Part shown: piece after piece, positions 33,432-42,205 of the stretch | How positions within the stretch are numbered: the first letter of the stretch is position 1 | How the letters are laid out: every line of letters starts with the position of its first letter | NCBI GenBank assembly: GCA_001828855.1 | Contig: MHZT01000013.1 | Coordinates: forward strand, 62,001-126,000 | Direction of reading: 5' to 3' | Length of the DNA: 64,000 bases | Source of the DNA: Rhodobacterales bacterium RIFCSPHIGHO2_02_FULL_62_130 | GTDB lineage: Bacteria > Pseudomonadota > Alphaproteobacteria > Rhodobacterales > Rhodobacteraceae | Notes under the pieces: generated by a model | What the model saw: the letters and a program-made list of their open reading frames with translations, nothing else | Database searches by the model: none | What the model was told of the DNA's origin: nothing | Position numbers and translations under genes: made by a program

Positions 33432-35624
33432 ATGCTGCGTCGCCTCCATTCTGTTCCGGGACTGATCCTTGGCGTCTTTGTGACCTTGCTGGCGCTAAGC
33501 GGGGCCGTGCTGTCGCTTGATCCGGCGCTGGAGAGGGCAGGGGCATTTTCGGGGGCGGATGCGATCCGGCTGGCCGATCTGGCCAGTCTGGTTGTGCAAA
33601 CCTATCCCGGTGTCGAACGGATCGACCGCCGCGAGAATGGCGCGATCGTGGTGGGTTATTCCACCGCCGACACGGTGGGATCGGTGCTGATCGATCCGCG
33701 CAGCGGGGCTGCGATTGCGGAAGACACGCCCTCGGCGCTGATGCGCTGGGTGAAAGAGTTGCATCGCTCATTCCTGCTGGGGGAAAGCGGGCGGGCGGTG
33801 GCGGGTGTTTCCGCCGGGCTGATGGCCATGATGGCGGTGACGGGGCTGTTCCTTTTGGCGGCCATGCTGGGCGGGTGGCGCAGGCTGAACCGGCCCGTGC
33901 GCGCGCAAGGGGCGGGCTGGCTGCATGGGGTTCTGGCGCGGGGGGCGGTGGTGTTTCTGGCGCTGTCGGCTGTGACTGGCGTTTATATGTCTTTGGTAAA
34001 TTTCGAATATGTCAGTGATGGCAGCGATGCCGGTCCCGACTTTCCTTTCGAGGTGGCAGGCACCCCTCCTGCGCCCGTGGGCAGCCTTGCGGCCTTTCAG
34101 GATCTGACCTTGGGCGATTTGCGCCGCCTGACCTTTCCGGTGCCGGGTGATGCGACCGATGTGTTCGGTCTGCAAACCACCACGGGCGAGGGTTATGTGG
34201 ATCAGGCCACGGGGCAGGTGCTGAGCTGGGCCGACTATACAATGGCCCAAAAGGTCTGGAACACGCTGTACATGCTGCATACCGGACAAGGGCTTTGGTG
34301 GCTGGGACTACTGCTGGGGCTGGGGGCGCTGACGGTTCCTGTGCTGTCGGTGACTGGCACGCTGATCTGGCTGAAACGTCGCCGCGCTGTGCCGCGCATC
34401 AGCCATAACGCCCGCCCCGCGCAGGCCGAGACGCTGATTCTGGTGGGCAGCGAAGGCGGATCGACATGGGGGCTTGCCCGCAGCCTGCACCTTGCGCTGC
34501 ATGCGGCGGGGCATCAGGTTCATACGGCTGCGATGAATGCGACAGGTCCGTTTCCGGCCACCAAACGGATGATAATTCTGACCGCCACCTATGGCGATGG
34601 CGCGGCCCCCGCGCAGGCCAGCCGCTTTCTGGACAATCTGGCGCAGGGGAAACTGCCTGCGGTTCCTGTGGCAATCCTCGGGTTTGGCGACCGGATGTTC
34701 CCGCGCTATTGCGGCTTTGCCGACACGGTGCAGGCGGCGATAGAGGCGCGCGCCTTGCCGGTCCTCCATCCGCTGTGCCGGATCGACCGCCAGTCAAGCG
34801 TCGATTTCGCGGCTTGGGGGCTGGCCCTTGGGCAAAGCCTTGGCATTGATCTGGTCTTGGAACACCACGCCGCAATTCCGGCCAAGCAAAGCCTGCGCCT
34901 GATCTCGCGCAGTGATTTCGGGGTCGAGGTTGGCGCACCGGCCACGATTTTCCGTTTTGCCGCGATGCCAAAGGCGGGCCTGTTCCGCACAGGTTTGCCA
35001 TCGTTTCAGGCCGGTGATCTGGTGGGCATCGTGCCGCCCGGAAGTGATCTGCCGCGGTTTTATTCGCTGGCCTCGTCGCGCGCCGATGGCTTTCTTGAAA
35101 TTGCGGTTCGCAAGATGGAGGGTGGTGTCTGCTCGGGCCATTTGCACGGGCTGCAACCGGGGCAGACCATTCAGGCCTTCATTCGCGCCAACCCCGCCTT
35201 TCGTCCGGCACCGGGGAAGGCTCCGCTGGTCATGGTTGCGGCAGGTTGCGGTGTGGGTCCGATGGCGGGGTTCTTGCGGCGGCTGAAACCGGGGCGGGCG
35301 GTCGAGCTTTACTTCGGGGCGCGCGATCCGAAGTCCGATTTTCTCTATGAGCAAGAGATCAGCCTTTGGAAATCCCAAGGCAGGCTGTCGCGGCTTGTAA
35401 CGGCGTTTTCGCGCGGCAAGGATTGCGCCTATGTGCAGGACCGCCTGCATGCCGATGCCGCCCACTTGCGCGGGTTGATCGCGATGGGCGGGCAGGTTCT
35501 GGTCTGTGGCGGCATGGCAATGGCGCGGGCCGTGGCGGTGGAAGTCGATCAGGCAGTGGCTCCCTTGGGGCTGAGTGTTGCCACCCTGAAGGCCGAGGGG
35601 CGCTATCTTGAAGATGTCTACTGA
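33432..35624 (+). CDS. PepSY-TM / flavodoxin / FNR fusion reductase
   Basis: A 730-aa membrane flavoprotein. Residues 1-320 form a PepSY-associated membrane part (LRRLHSVPGLILGVFVTLLALSGAVLSLDP; ELHRSFLLGESGRAVAGVSAGLMAMMAVTG; MLHTGQGLWWLGLLLGLGAL) with His residues suited to heme. Residues about 340-470 are flavodoxin-like (TLILVGSEGGSTWGLARSL). The rest is FNR-like with FAD motif RFYSLASS, NADPH-binding VAAGCGVGPMAGFLR and terminal RYLEDVY. ATG 33432 is preferred; GTG 33348 would overlap the previous gene. It should pass NADPH electrons across the membrane to a periplasmic acceptor. Confidence 0.88.
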   Translation: MLRRLHSVPGLILGVFVTLLALSGAVLSLDPALERAGAFSGADAIRLADLASLVVQTYPGVERIDRRENGAIVVGYSTADTVGSVLIDPRSGAAIAEDTPSALMRWVKELHRSFLLGESGRAVAGVSAGLMAMMAVTGLFLLAAMLGGWRRLNRPVRAQGAGWLHGVLARGAVVFLALSAVTGVYMSLVNFEYVSDGSDAGPDFPFEVAGTPPAPVGSLAAFQDLTLGDLRRLTFPVPGDATDVFGLQTTTGEGYVDQATGQVLSWADYTMAQKVWNTLYMLHTGQGLWWLGLLLGLGALTVPVLSVTGTLIWLKRRRAVPRISHNARPAQAETLILVGSEGGSTWGLARSLHLALHAAGHQVHTAAMNATGPFPATKRMIILTATYGDGAAPAQASRFLDNLAQGKLPAVPVAILGFGDRMFPRYCGFADTVQAAIEARALPVLHPLCRIDRQSSVDFAAWGLALGQSLGIDLVLEHHAAIPAKQSLRLISRSDFGVEVGAPATIFRFAAMPKAGLFRTGLPSFQAGDLVGIVPPGSDLPRFYSLASSRADGFLEIAVRKMEGGVCSGHLHGLQPGQTIQAFIRANPAFRPAPGKAPLVMVAAGCGVGPMAGFLRRLKPGRAVELYFGARDPKSDFLYEQEISLWKSQGRLSRLVTAFSRGKDCAYVQDRLHADAAHLRGLIAMGGQVLVCGGMAMARAVAVEVDQAVAPLGLSVATLKAEGRYLEDVY

Positions 35625-36543
35625 CACCCGCCACAGCCTGAACGGCCCGACGATGGGAACACGCTGGACGGCGGTGATCGTGGCCGATGCGGCTTTTGAC
35701 AGCGCCGCCTTGGCTGCCGATCTGGCGGCTGCCGTGGCCTGCGTCGATGAGCAGATGAGCACATGGAAACCGTCCTCGGATCTGATGCGGTTGAACCGCG
35801 CCGCGTTGGGGGAATGGCAGGCAATGCCCCCACAGATCATGGCGGTGCTGGCGGCGGCTGAGGGGATGGCCAATGCTTCCGAGGGGCTGTTCGATATCAG
35901 CGTTGGTGATCTGGTTGCGGCATGGGGTTTTGGTCCGGCGCTGGGCCGGATCGACCCCGCGCGGATCAAGGCAGGCGTCGGCAAGGCGCGTCTTGGGCCG
36001 TCTTTCGCGTTGGATATGTCCAAAGGCCAAGCCCGACGGCTGCAGGATGTCCAACTTGATCTTTCCGGCATTGCAAAGGGATACGCCGTAGATCAACTGG
36101 CGGAAACCTGCGCCCGTCACGGGATTGCGAATTATCTGGTCGGCATTGATGGCGAGATGCGCGCGGCTGGCCACCGCCCCGATGCTGCCCCTTGGGCCGT
36201 GGCACTGGAAGCGCCCCTGGTTGGCAGCCGCTCTGCCCTTGGCGTGATCGAACTGTCCGACCGTGCTGTTGCGACCTCGGGCGATTACCGCCATTTTGTC
36301 ACTTTGGGCCAAGCCCGCCTGTCCCATACCATGAACCCGCATACCGGCGGCCCGGTGCAAGGCGCGCTGGCGTCGGTTTCGGTGCTGGCAGATACTTGCA
36401 TGCAGGCGGATGCCTGGGCCACCGTGCTGCTGATCTTGGGAGAAGTTGCCGGTCCGGCCTTGGCGCGGGCGCGCGGGATTGAGGCAATTTTTCTGGTGCC
36501 GCGGGCCGATGGGGTCGAGCAGATCGTCATAAACCCGAATTAA
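35614..36543 (+). CDS. apbE: FAD:protein FMN transferase (ApbE family)
   Basis: A 309-aa ApbE-type enzyme that transfers FMN from FAD to Ser/Thr of target proteins. Motifs: PTMGTRW near residue 15, CVDEQMSTWKPSSDLMRLNR, GLFDISVGDLVAAWGFG, DLSGIAKGYAVDQLAE, VGIDGEMRAAG, ATSGDYRHF and SHTMNPHTGGPV, the last with metal ligands. ATG 35614 lies inside the reductase gene (11-bp overlap). Odd point: no signal peptide or lipobox is visible, while the likely target DUF2271 protein is exported; either flavinylation occurs before export or the acceptor is cytoplasmic. Confidence 0.92.
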   Translation: MSTDTRHSLNGPTMGTRWTAVIVADAAFDSAALAADLAAAVACVDEQMSTWKPSSDLMRLNRAALGEWQAMPPQIMAVLAAAEGMANASEGLFDISVGDLVAAWGFGPALGRIDPARIKAGVGKARLGPSFALDMSKGQARRLQDVQLDLSGIAKGYAVDQLAETCARHGIANYLVGIDGEMRAAGHRPDAAPWAVALEAPLVGSRSALGVIELSDRAVATSGDYRHFVTLGQARLSHTMNPHTGGPVQGALASVSVLADTCMQADAWATVLLILGEVAGPALARARGIEAIFLVPRADGVEQIVINPN

Positions 36544-36550
36544 GGCGGCT

Positions 36551-36571
36551 TTGCCACAATCTTGCCACAAT
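36551..36571. repeat. Tandem TTGCCACAAT repeat before the RTX gene
   Basis: TTGCCACAAT occurs at 36551-36560 and again at 36562-36571 with an 11-bp period, just after the apbE stop. One helical turn apart, the copies could be regulator half-sites; nothing else supports this. Confidence 0.55.
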
Positions 36572-36686
36572 TCCGCCGGTCCCGTCGTCAAACCCGCCCA
36601 ATTCAGGCCACATTTTCGACGCATTATCGAAAGTGAGCACTTCCGATCCGGGCGAGAGACCTGGGCGAACCCAAGGCAGGCATAGC

Positions 36687-39332
36687 GTGGCAAATATTAC
36701 CGGCACGTCAGGGAATGACACCCTGAACGGCACCAGTTCTGCGGATTCCATCACCGGTTCCAGCGGCACAGACATTCTTTACGGCGGCTTGGGCAATGAC
36801 TCGCTTTATGGCGGGACCAATGCCGACACGCTTGTCGGCGGAGGTGGCTCGGATTCGCTTTACGGCGGCTCTGGCAGTGACCTTGCCGACTATTCGGCGT
36901 CCGGTGCTGGGGTTTCTGTCAACCTGACCACAGGGGCGGGGCTGAATGGCGACGCGCAGGGCGATATCTTCAGCAGCATCGAATATGTGCTGGGGTCAGA
37001 CTTCGACGACACGCTGACCGGCAATTCCAGCGATAACATTCTGACGGGCGGGCTAGGAAATGACAGCCTTGCCGGCGGAAGCGGTGACGACAGCCTTTAC
37101 GGTGGCGATAATGCAGATACGCTGACCGGCGGCAGCGGTGCGGACCTGATCGATGGCGGTGCAGGCCGCGATATGGCGGATTATTCCGCTGCGACAGGGG
37201 CCGTGACCGTCAATCTGTCTACGGGGCTTGGGTCGGGCAGCGATGCGGGCAGCGACACGCTGACGGGGATCGAAGATGTCACCGGTTCGGGCAATGCTGA
37301 CAGCCTGACAGGCAACAGTGCCGATAACGCGCTTTATGGGGGCGGTGGGGCTGATACGCTGACGGGGGGCGAGGGGGCTGACTCTCTGGATGGCGGCTCT
37401 GGCAATGATCTGGTCAGCTATGCCGCGTCACTGGCTGGCGTCACTGTCGATCTGGCGACGGGGGTCGGGTCAGGCGGCGATGCAGCGGGCGATACGCTGA
37501 CCGGAATCGAGAACCTGACCGGCTCGGCCCTGAATGACGTGCTGACGGGCAATACCTCGGCCAACCTGTTGACGGGTGGGGATGGTTCGGACCTGCTGGA
37601 TGGTGGCTCGGGCGCGGATTCGCTTTATGGCGGCGTGGGAAATGACACGCTGAAGGGCGGCACCGGATCAGATATCCTGTCGGGCGGAACGGGGATCGAC
37701 ACAGCCGACTATTCCGCCTCGGCAACGGCAGTAAACGTTACGGTCAACGGCACGGTATCCGGAGGGGATGCGGCAGGCGACACCCTGAGCGGGATCGAGA
37801 ATTTGATCGGCTCGGCGTTGAACGACACCCTGACCGGTGACGCTGTAAGCAACTATTTGTCTGGCGGCGCAGGTCGGGACAGCCTGACGGGCGGCGACGG
37901 TGACGATACCTTGGCGGGCGGTGCGGGCATTGACACGCTGACCGGCGGCGCTGGGCTTGACTATATCGACTACAGCACTTCGTCTTCGGGGGTGTCGGTC
38001 AACCTTGCCACGGGGGCGGCGCTATACGGTGACGCGCAGGGCGATGTGCTGGCGGGGGTCGATGGTATCATCGGCTCGGCCTTTGACGATACGCTGGTCG
38101 GCTTTGATGCCCAAGGCGCGGCACCGGATGTTTATACCAACATCTTCTATGGCGGTGGCGGCAATGACGTCATGGACGGGGCTGCGGCCAACGACGTCCT
38201 GTATGGCGGGACCGAAAACGATACCATTCTCGGTGGCACAGGGGATGACACGCTTTCGGGGGGGGATGGCACAGACTCGCTTCTTGGGGGCGATGGCAAT
38301 GACTCTGCCACCGGTGATGCAGGCGATGACATCCTGTCGGGTGATGTGGGCAATGACGTTCTGGATGGCGGCACCGGCAATGACGCGGTTTACGGCGGCA
38401 CAGGCGTTGATGCTCTGTCAGGTGGCGACGGTCTGGACACGCTGGACGGTGGTGACGGCAATGACACGCTATTCGGTGGCGCGGGCGAGGATGTTCTTTA
38501 CGGCGGTGCTGGACTGGACTCGCTTGTGGGCGGGGCCGGTTCCGACACGATCTATGCGGGCGCGGGCGATACCGTTGACGGGGCCGAAAGCGGGGACGAA
38601 TTCGACGTCATCAACCTTGCCGGTCAAGGCCCCTATGTCATCGTCCGCGATCCGCTGAATCCTGAAAACGGTGTCGTCAATTTTCTGGACGAATTCGGCA
38701 ATATCACCGGCACGCTGACCTTTACCAATATCGAACAGGTGGTGTCCTGCTTTACGCCCGGCACGCTGATTGTCACCGATACCGGCCTTCGGGATGTTGC
38801 CTCCTTGCGGGTTGGGCATCTGGTGATGACGCGCGATCATGGCTTGCAGCCGATCCGCTGGGTCGGCGCACGCAGGATCAAGCCATTGGAATTGCTGGTT
38901 GATCCCAGCCTGCGGCCCATCATGATCCGGCGGGGTGCCTTGGGTTGCGGCTTGCCGGAACGTGACATGATGCTGTCGCGCCAGCATCGCATGCTGATGA
39001 ACGGTCCCCGCGCCGAATTGCTGTTTGGCACGGATGAGGTGCTGGTCCGCGCAGCGCATCTGACCTGTCTTCCCGGCGTGCATGAGGTCGAGGTGGCAAG
39101 CGTCACCTATGTCCATATCATGTTTGACCAGCACGAGGTTGTATTGGCCGATGGCGCATGGAGCGAAAGCTTCCAGCCCGGAGATCGCAGTCTGAACGGT
39201 CTTGACGGCGATCAGCGTGACGAGTTGTTGCGGATTTTCCCGGAACTGGCGCAGATGGACCAGACCCACCGCTATGACGCTGTCCGCACCACGCTGAAGG
39301 CGCATGAGGCGCGGGTCTTGTTGTCGGCATAA
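36687..39332 (+). CDS. RTX calcium-binding repeat protein with C-terminal Hint domain
   Basis: An 881-aa protein. Residues 1-660 are nearly all RTX nonapeptide units (GGxGxDxLx types such as LYGGLGNDS, LTGGEGADS, LDGGSGND) broken by beta strands like ADYSASGAGVSVNLTTGAG, forming Ca2+-bound parallel beta rolls. From CFTPGTLIVTDTGLRDVASLRVGHLVMTRDHG to about residue 850 lies a Hint_2 domain, with Cys-Phe-x-Pro-Gly at its start and SRQHRMLM near its centre. GTG 36687 with AGGCAGG upstream gives the usual opening VANITGTSGNDTLNGT. RTX proteins leave by type I secretion; no such genes are in the window. Confidence 0.9.
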   Translation: MANITGTSGNDTLNGTSSADSITGSSGTDILYGGLGNDSLYGGTNADTLVGGGGSDSLYGGSGSDLADYSASGAGVSVNLTTGAGLNGDAQGDIFSSIEYVLGSDFDDTLTGNSSDNILTGGLGNDSLAGGSGDDSLYGGDNADTLTGGSGADLIDGGAGRDMADYSAATGAVTVNLSTGLGSGSDAGSDTLTGIEDVTGSGNADSLTGNSADNALYGGGGADTLTGGEGADSLDGGSGNDLVSYAASLAGVTVDLATGVGSGGDAAGDTLTGIENLTGSALNDVLTGNTSANLLTGGDGSDLLDGGSGADSLYGGVGNDTLKGGTGSDILSGGTGIDTADYSASATAVNVTVNGTVSGGDAAGDTLSGIENLIGSALNDTLTGDAVSNYLSGGAGRDSLTGGDGDDTLAGGAGIDTLTGGAGLDYIDYSTSSSGVSVNLATGAALYGDAQGDVLAGVDGIIGSAFDDTLVGFDAQGAAPDVYTNIFYGGGGNDVMDGAAANDVLYGGTENDTILGGTGDDTLSGGDGTDSLLGGDGNDSATGDAGDDILSGDVGNDVLDGGTGNDAVYGGTGVDALSGGDGLDTLDGGDGNDTLFGGAGEDVLYGGAGLDSLVGGAGSDTIYAGAGDTVDGAESGDEFDVINLAGQGPYVIVRDPLNPENGVVNFLDEFGNITGTLTFTNIEQVVSCFTPGTLIVTDTGLRDVASLRVGHLVMTRDHGLQPIRWVGARRIKPLELLVDPSLRPIMIRRGALGCGLPERDMMLSRQHRMLMNGPRAELLFGTDEVLVRAAHLTCLPGVHEVEVASVTYVHIMFDQHEVVLADGAWSESFQPGDRSLNGLDGDQRDELLRIFPELAQMDQTHRYDAVRTTLKAHEARVLLSA

Positions 39333-39374
39333 GCCGGCCCGCAAATATCCAGCTTTGCACGATTTGGTGCTTGA

Positions 39375-39398
39375 ATTGACCGCCATCTGGCGGTCAAT
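39375..39398 (+). terminator. Rho-independent terminator after the RTX gene
   Basis: ATTGACCGCC (39375-39384) pairs fully with GGCGGTCAAT (39389-39398) over ATCT, followed by GTCTTTTG. Confidence 0.75.
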
Positions 39399-39422
39399 GT
39401 CTTTTGCACAATCGGCCTGATG

Positions 39423-39444
39423 TGGTAAGGTCATTTGACCAATT
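39423..39444. promoter_or_regulatory. Candidate GntR operator before the SDR-FAH-lactonase operon
   Basis: TGGTAAGG starts the site and CCAATT ends it, with an inner 12-bp palindrome GGTCATTTGACC at 39429-39440. TGGTAAGG and CCAATT both recur in the palindrome at 52387-52401 before the other half of this sugar-acid regulon, so one regulator, most likely the GntR protein of 44074-44796, may bind both. Confidence 0.6.
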
Positions 39445-39476
39445 CGCAGGGTGCGGCAGGGCTTGGGGGAAAGTTG

Positions 39477-40214
39477 ATGGGACGGCTGACGGGCAAAGTG
39501 GCGCTGGTAACGGCGGCGGGGCAGGGGATCGGGCGGGCCTCGGCACTGGCAATGGCACGTGAAGGCGCGCGGGTGATTGCCACCGATGTGAACGCGGCGG
39601 CCCTTGAAAGTCTTGTGGCCGAAGGGATCGAGACTCGCATCCTGAACGTGCGTGATCCGGCGGCCATCGCGGCGGCTGTGGCCGAGGTTGGACCGGTGAA
39701 CGTGCTGTTCAACTGCGCGGGCTTTGTCGCCGCTGGGTCCATTCTGGACTGTGACGAGGATCAATGGGCTTTCAGCCTCGATCTGAACATGACCGCCATG
39801 TATCGCATGTGCCGCGCCTTTTTGCCGGGGATGCTGGAGAACGGCGGCGGGTCGATCATCAATATGGCTTCGGCGGTGGGGTCGCTGATCGCGGCGCCCA
39901 ACCGCTTTGTTTACGGCGCGACCAAGGCGGGGGTGATCGGCATCACCAAGGCCATCGCGGCCGATTTCATCACGCGCGGCATCCGCGCAAACGCGATCTG
40001 CCCCGGCACGGTGGAAAGCCCGTCGCTGGAGCAGCGCCTGCGCGATACCGGCGATTACGAGGCCGCGAAGAAAGCCTTCATTGCCCGTCAACCCATTGGC
40101 CGCATTGGCAAAGCCGAAGAGATTGCGGCGCTTGTGGTTTACCTTGCATCCGACGAATCCAGCTATACCACCGGCGTCGCGCATCCGATCGACGGCGGCT
40201 GGACCAACACCTAA
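39477..40214 (+). CDS. SDR dehydrogenase, sugar-acid (2-keto-3-deoxy acid or deoxysugar) type
   Basis: A 245-aa short-chain dehydrogenase: cofactor loop VTAAGQGIGRASALA, Asp-containing strand VIATDVNAAAL (favouring NAD), NMASAVGSLIAAPNRFVYGATKAGV with catalytic Ser, Tyr and Lys, and the C-terminal SSYTTGVAHPIDGGWTNT. ATG 39477 has TGGGGGA upstream; the in-frame codons at 39435 are inside the operator. With the FAH hydrolase next door, the likely step is oxidation of 2-keto-3-deoxy-L-fuconate/rhamnonate to the 2,4-diketo acid. It could instead be the sugar 1-dehydrogenase. Confidence 0.88.
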   Translation: MGRLTGKVALVTAAGQGIGRASALAMAREGARVIATDVNAAALESLVAEGIETRILNVRDPAAIAAAVAEVGPVNVLFNCAGFVAAGSILDCDEDQWAFSLDLNMTAMYRMCRAFLPGMLENGGGSIINMASAVGSLIAAPNRFVYGATKAGVIGITKAIAADFITRGIRANAICPGTVESPSLEQRLRDTGDYEAAKKAFIARQPIGRIGKAEEIAALVVYLASDESSYTTGVAHPIDGGWTNT

Positions 40215-40223
40215 GGAGAGACC

Positions 40224-41069
40224 ATGAAACTTCTGCGCCACGGCCCTTCGGGGGCCGAAAAGCCCGGTTTGCTGCACAGCGACGGCACCATCCGCGATCT
40301 GTCGACAGTTGTGGCCGACATCGGCGGCACTGTGCTGTCGGATGCGGGGCTTGCCGCGATCCGCGCCGCCGATCCGGCCAAACTGCCCGTGGTGGATGCG
40401 GCCACGCGTCTTGGCCCTTGCGTGGCAGGCACCGGCAAATTCATCTGCATCGGTCTGAACTATTCCGACCATGCCGCAGAAACCGGCGCGACTGTCCCGC
40501 CCGAGCCGATCATCTTCATGAAGGCCACCAGCGCCATCGTTGGCCCGAACGACCCCATCATCATCCCGCGCGGATCGGAAAAGACCGACTGGGAGGTGGA
40601 ACTGGCCGTCATCATCGGCACCAAGGCGAAATATGTTTCGGTCGAGGATGCGTTTGATTACGTCGCAGGCTATGCGATTACCAATGACGTCTCGGAACGC
40701 GCCTTCCAGACTGAACGCTCGGGCCAGTGGACCAAGGGCAAATCCTGCGACAACTTTGGTCAGATCGGCCCGTGGCTGGTGACGCGTGACGAGGTGGCCG
40801 ATCCGCAGGATCTGCCGATGTGGCTGACGGTGAACGGTGAAAAGGTGCAGAACGGCAGCACCCGCACGATGGTTTACGGCGTTGCCTATCTGGTCAGCTA
40901 TCTGTCGCAATTCATGACTCTGCATCCGGGCGATGTTATTTCCACCGGCACCCCCCCCGGCGTGGGCCTTGGCATGAAGCCGCCGCGCTATCTGAAAGAG
41001 GGCGATGTGGTGGAACTGGGCATCACCGGCCTTGGCCAGCAGCGTCAGGACGTGATCGCAGACGCATGA
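40224..41069 (+). CDS. FAH-family hydrolase (2,4-diketo-3-deoxy-sugar-acid hydrolase-like)
   Basis: A 281-aa fumarylacetoacetate-hydrolase fold enzyme. Core motif KFICIGLNYSDHAAETGATVPPEPIIFMKATSAIVGPNDPI near residues 71-112, metal ligands in DWEVELAVIIG (Glu pair) and GYAITNDVSERAFQ (Asp), and STGTPPGVGLGMKPP. This sequence type is the diketo-acid hydrolase of non-phosphorylated L-fucose and L-rhamnose pathways, cutting the six-carbon acid to pyruvate plus L-lactate. GGAGAG precedes ATG 40224. Its stop overlaps the lactonase start (ATGA). Confidence 0.9.
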   Translation: MKLLRHGPSGAEKPGLLHSDGTIRDLSTVVADIGGTVLSDAGLAAIRAADPAKLPVVDAATRLGPCVAGTGKFICIGLNYSDHAAETGATVPPEPIIFMKATSAIVGPNDPIIIPRGSEKTDWEVELAVIIGTKAKYVSVEDAFDYVAGYAITNDVSERAFQTERSGQWTKGKSCDNFGQIGPWLVTRDEVADPQDLPMWLTVNGEKVQNGSTRTMVYGVAYLVSYLSQFMTLHPGDVISTGTPPGVGLGMKPPRYLKEGDVVELGITGLGQQRQDVIADA

Positions 41070-41902
41070 TCCCGCTGATCGACACCCATCAGCATTTGGT
41101 CTTCCGCAGTCAGCTTGGCTATGCGTGGACCAAGGGCATCCCGGCCTTGGCGGAGGGTGATTTCACCCCCGCCGATTACCTTGGCCTGACGGCGGGCAAG
41201 GGGATTGCGGCAAGTCTGTTCATGGAAACGGGCGTCGATGACGCGGATTACCAAGCCGAGGCCCGCCTGATCGCGGGCCTTGTGGGCCAGCACGGGATTA
41301 TCGGGCAGATCGCCTCGTGCAGGCCCGAATTGAACGGGTTCGATGCGTGGCTGGACCAGTCCGAGGCGCTGCATATCCATGGCTATCGTCGCATCCTGCA
41401 TGTGGTGCCGGATGATCTGTCGCAGTCGGAAACCTTCCGGCGGAATCTGAAAAAGATCGGGGCCAAGGGGTTGCCCTTTGATCTGTGCTTTCTGGCGCGC
41501 CAGTTGTATCTGGCGGTCGATCTGGTCAAGGCCTGCCCGGATCAGGCCTTTGTCATGGACCATTGCTGCAACCCCGACATTGCAGCCGGTGCCTTTGACG
41601 ATTGGGCGCGGGGCGTGACGGCCTTGGCTGCCCTGCCGCATGTGTCGTGCAAACTGTCCGGCATCAGCGCCTATTGCGCGCCGGGAACGGCCTCGGTCGC
41701 CACGCTGCGGCCATGGGTCGATCATATCCTGAACGCCTTTACCCCCGCGCGTATTATTTGGGGCAGTGATTGGCCAGTGGTCAATCTGGGCGCTGGCCTG
41801 CCCGACTGGATCGACATGACCCGCACCTTGATCAATGATCTGTCGCCTGATGAGCAAACCGCGATTGCATCCGGCAATGCCCGTCGCCTTTACGCCATAT
41901 AG
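41066..41902 (+). CDS. Amidohydrolase-family sugar lactonase (L-fuconolactonase-like, COG3618 type)
   Basis: A 278-aa TIM-barrel amidohydrolase. The His-x-His strand is LIDTHQHLVF, then DADYQAEARLIAGL, FVMDHCCNPDI, VSCKLSGI and the final Asp strand IIWGSDWPVVNLGAG. The layout is that of 2-pyrone-4,6-dicarboxylate lactonase relatives acting on L-fucono- or L-rhamnono-lactone. Start is in an ATGA overlap with the hydrolase gene. Its end overlaps the convergent mutarotase gene by 13 bp. Confidence 0.89.
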   Translation: MIPLIDTHQHLVFRSQLGYAWTKGIPALAEGDFTPADYLGLTAGKGIAASLFMETGVDDADYQAEARLIAGLVGQHGIIGQIASCRPELNGFDAWLDQSEALHIHGYRRILHVVPDDLSQSETFRRNLKKIGAKGLPFDLCFLARQLYLAVDLVKACPDQAFVMDHCCNPDIAAGAFDDWARGVTALAALPHVSCKLSGISAYCAPGTASVATLRPWVDHILNAFTPARIIWGSDWPVVNLGAGLPDWIDMTRTLINDLSPDEQTAIASGNARRLYAI

Positions 41903-42204
41903 AACTGTTTCGGCAGCAGATAGGGGAACTGCGTTGTCGGATCGACCTCGATCTTCATGATCGGGGCCATCCATTCCGACCATTTCGCATCGACAGGGCT
42001 GGCCCGCAGCGCGGCCTTGGTCGCCTCAAGATCATCAGTTTCGAAATAGCCAAACAGCGTCAGCCCGTGGCGGAAGATGTTGTAATTGCGGATACCCGCG
42101 CCGCGCAGGGCCTCCAGCATCTCCGGCCAGATCTCATCATGGCGCTTCAGATATTCAACCTCATATCCGGGGCGGACCTCCAGAACCCAAGCATAGCCTG
42201 TCAT
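41890..42204 (-). CDS. L-rhamnose mutarotase-like protein (RhaM/FucU family)
   Basis: A 104-aa protein with the RhaM pattern: WVLEVRPGYEVEYLKRHDEIWPEMLEALRGAGIRNYNIF near the N-terminus, LFGYFETDD in the middle and KWSEWMAPIM further on; His22 and the YNIF/FGYFE strands line the sugar pocket. It interconverts alpha and beta pyranose anomers of a 6-deoxy sugar. Last gene of the 11-gene minus-strand operon, one base after the epimerase stop. This is the best single hint that the regulon handles L-rhamnose, L-fucose or a relative. Confidence 0.9.
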   Translation of the reverse strand: MTGYAWVLEVRPGYEVEYLKRHDEIWPEMLEALRGAGIRNYNIFRHGLTLFGYFETDDLEATKAALRASPVDAKWSEWMAPIMKIEVDPTTQFPYLLPKQFYMA

Positions 42205-42205
42205 C

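Noticed and set aside
36700-38600. Repetitive DNA that could suggest a tandem repeat or CRISPR-like array
   Set aside because: The repeats are codon-phased and encode GGxGxD nonapeptides; repeat units vary and no regular spacers exist.
38469-40925. 818-aa open frame on the minus strand
   Set aside because: It lies opposite the RTX repeats, SDR and FAH genes, all of which have clear family motifs; the antisense product is low-complexity and matches nothing.
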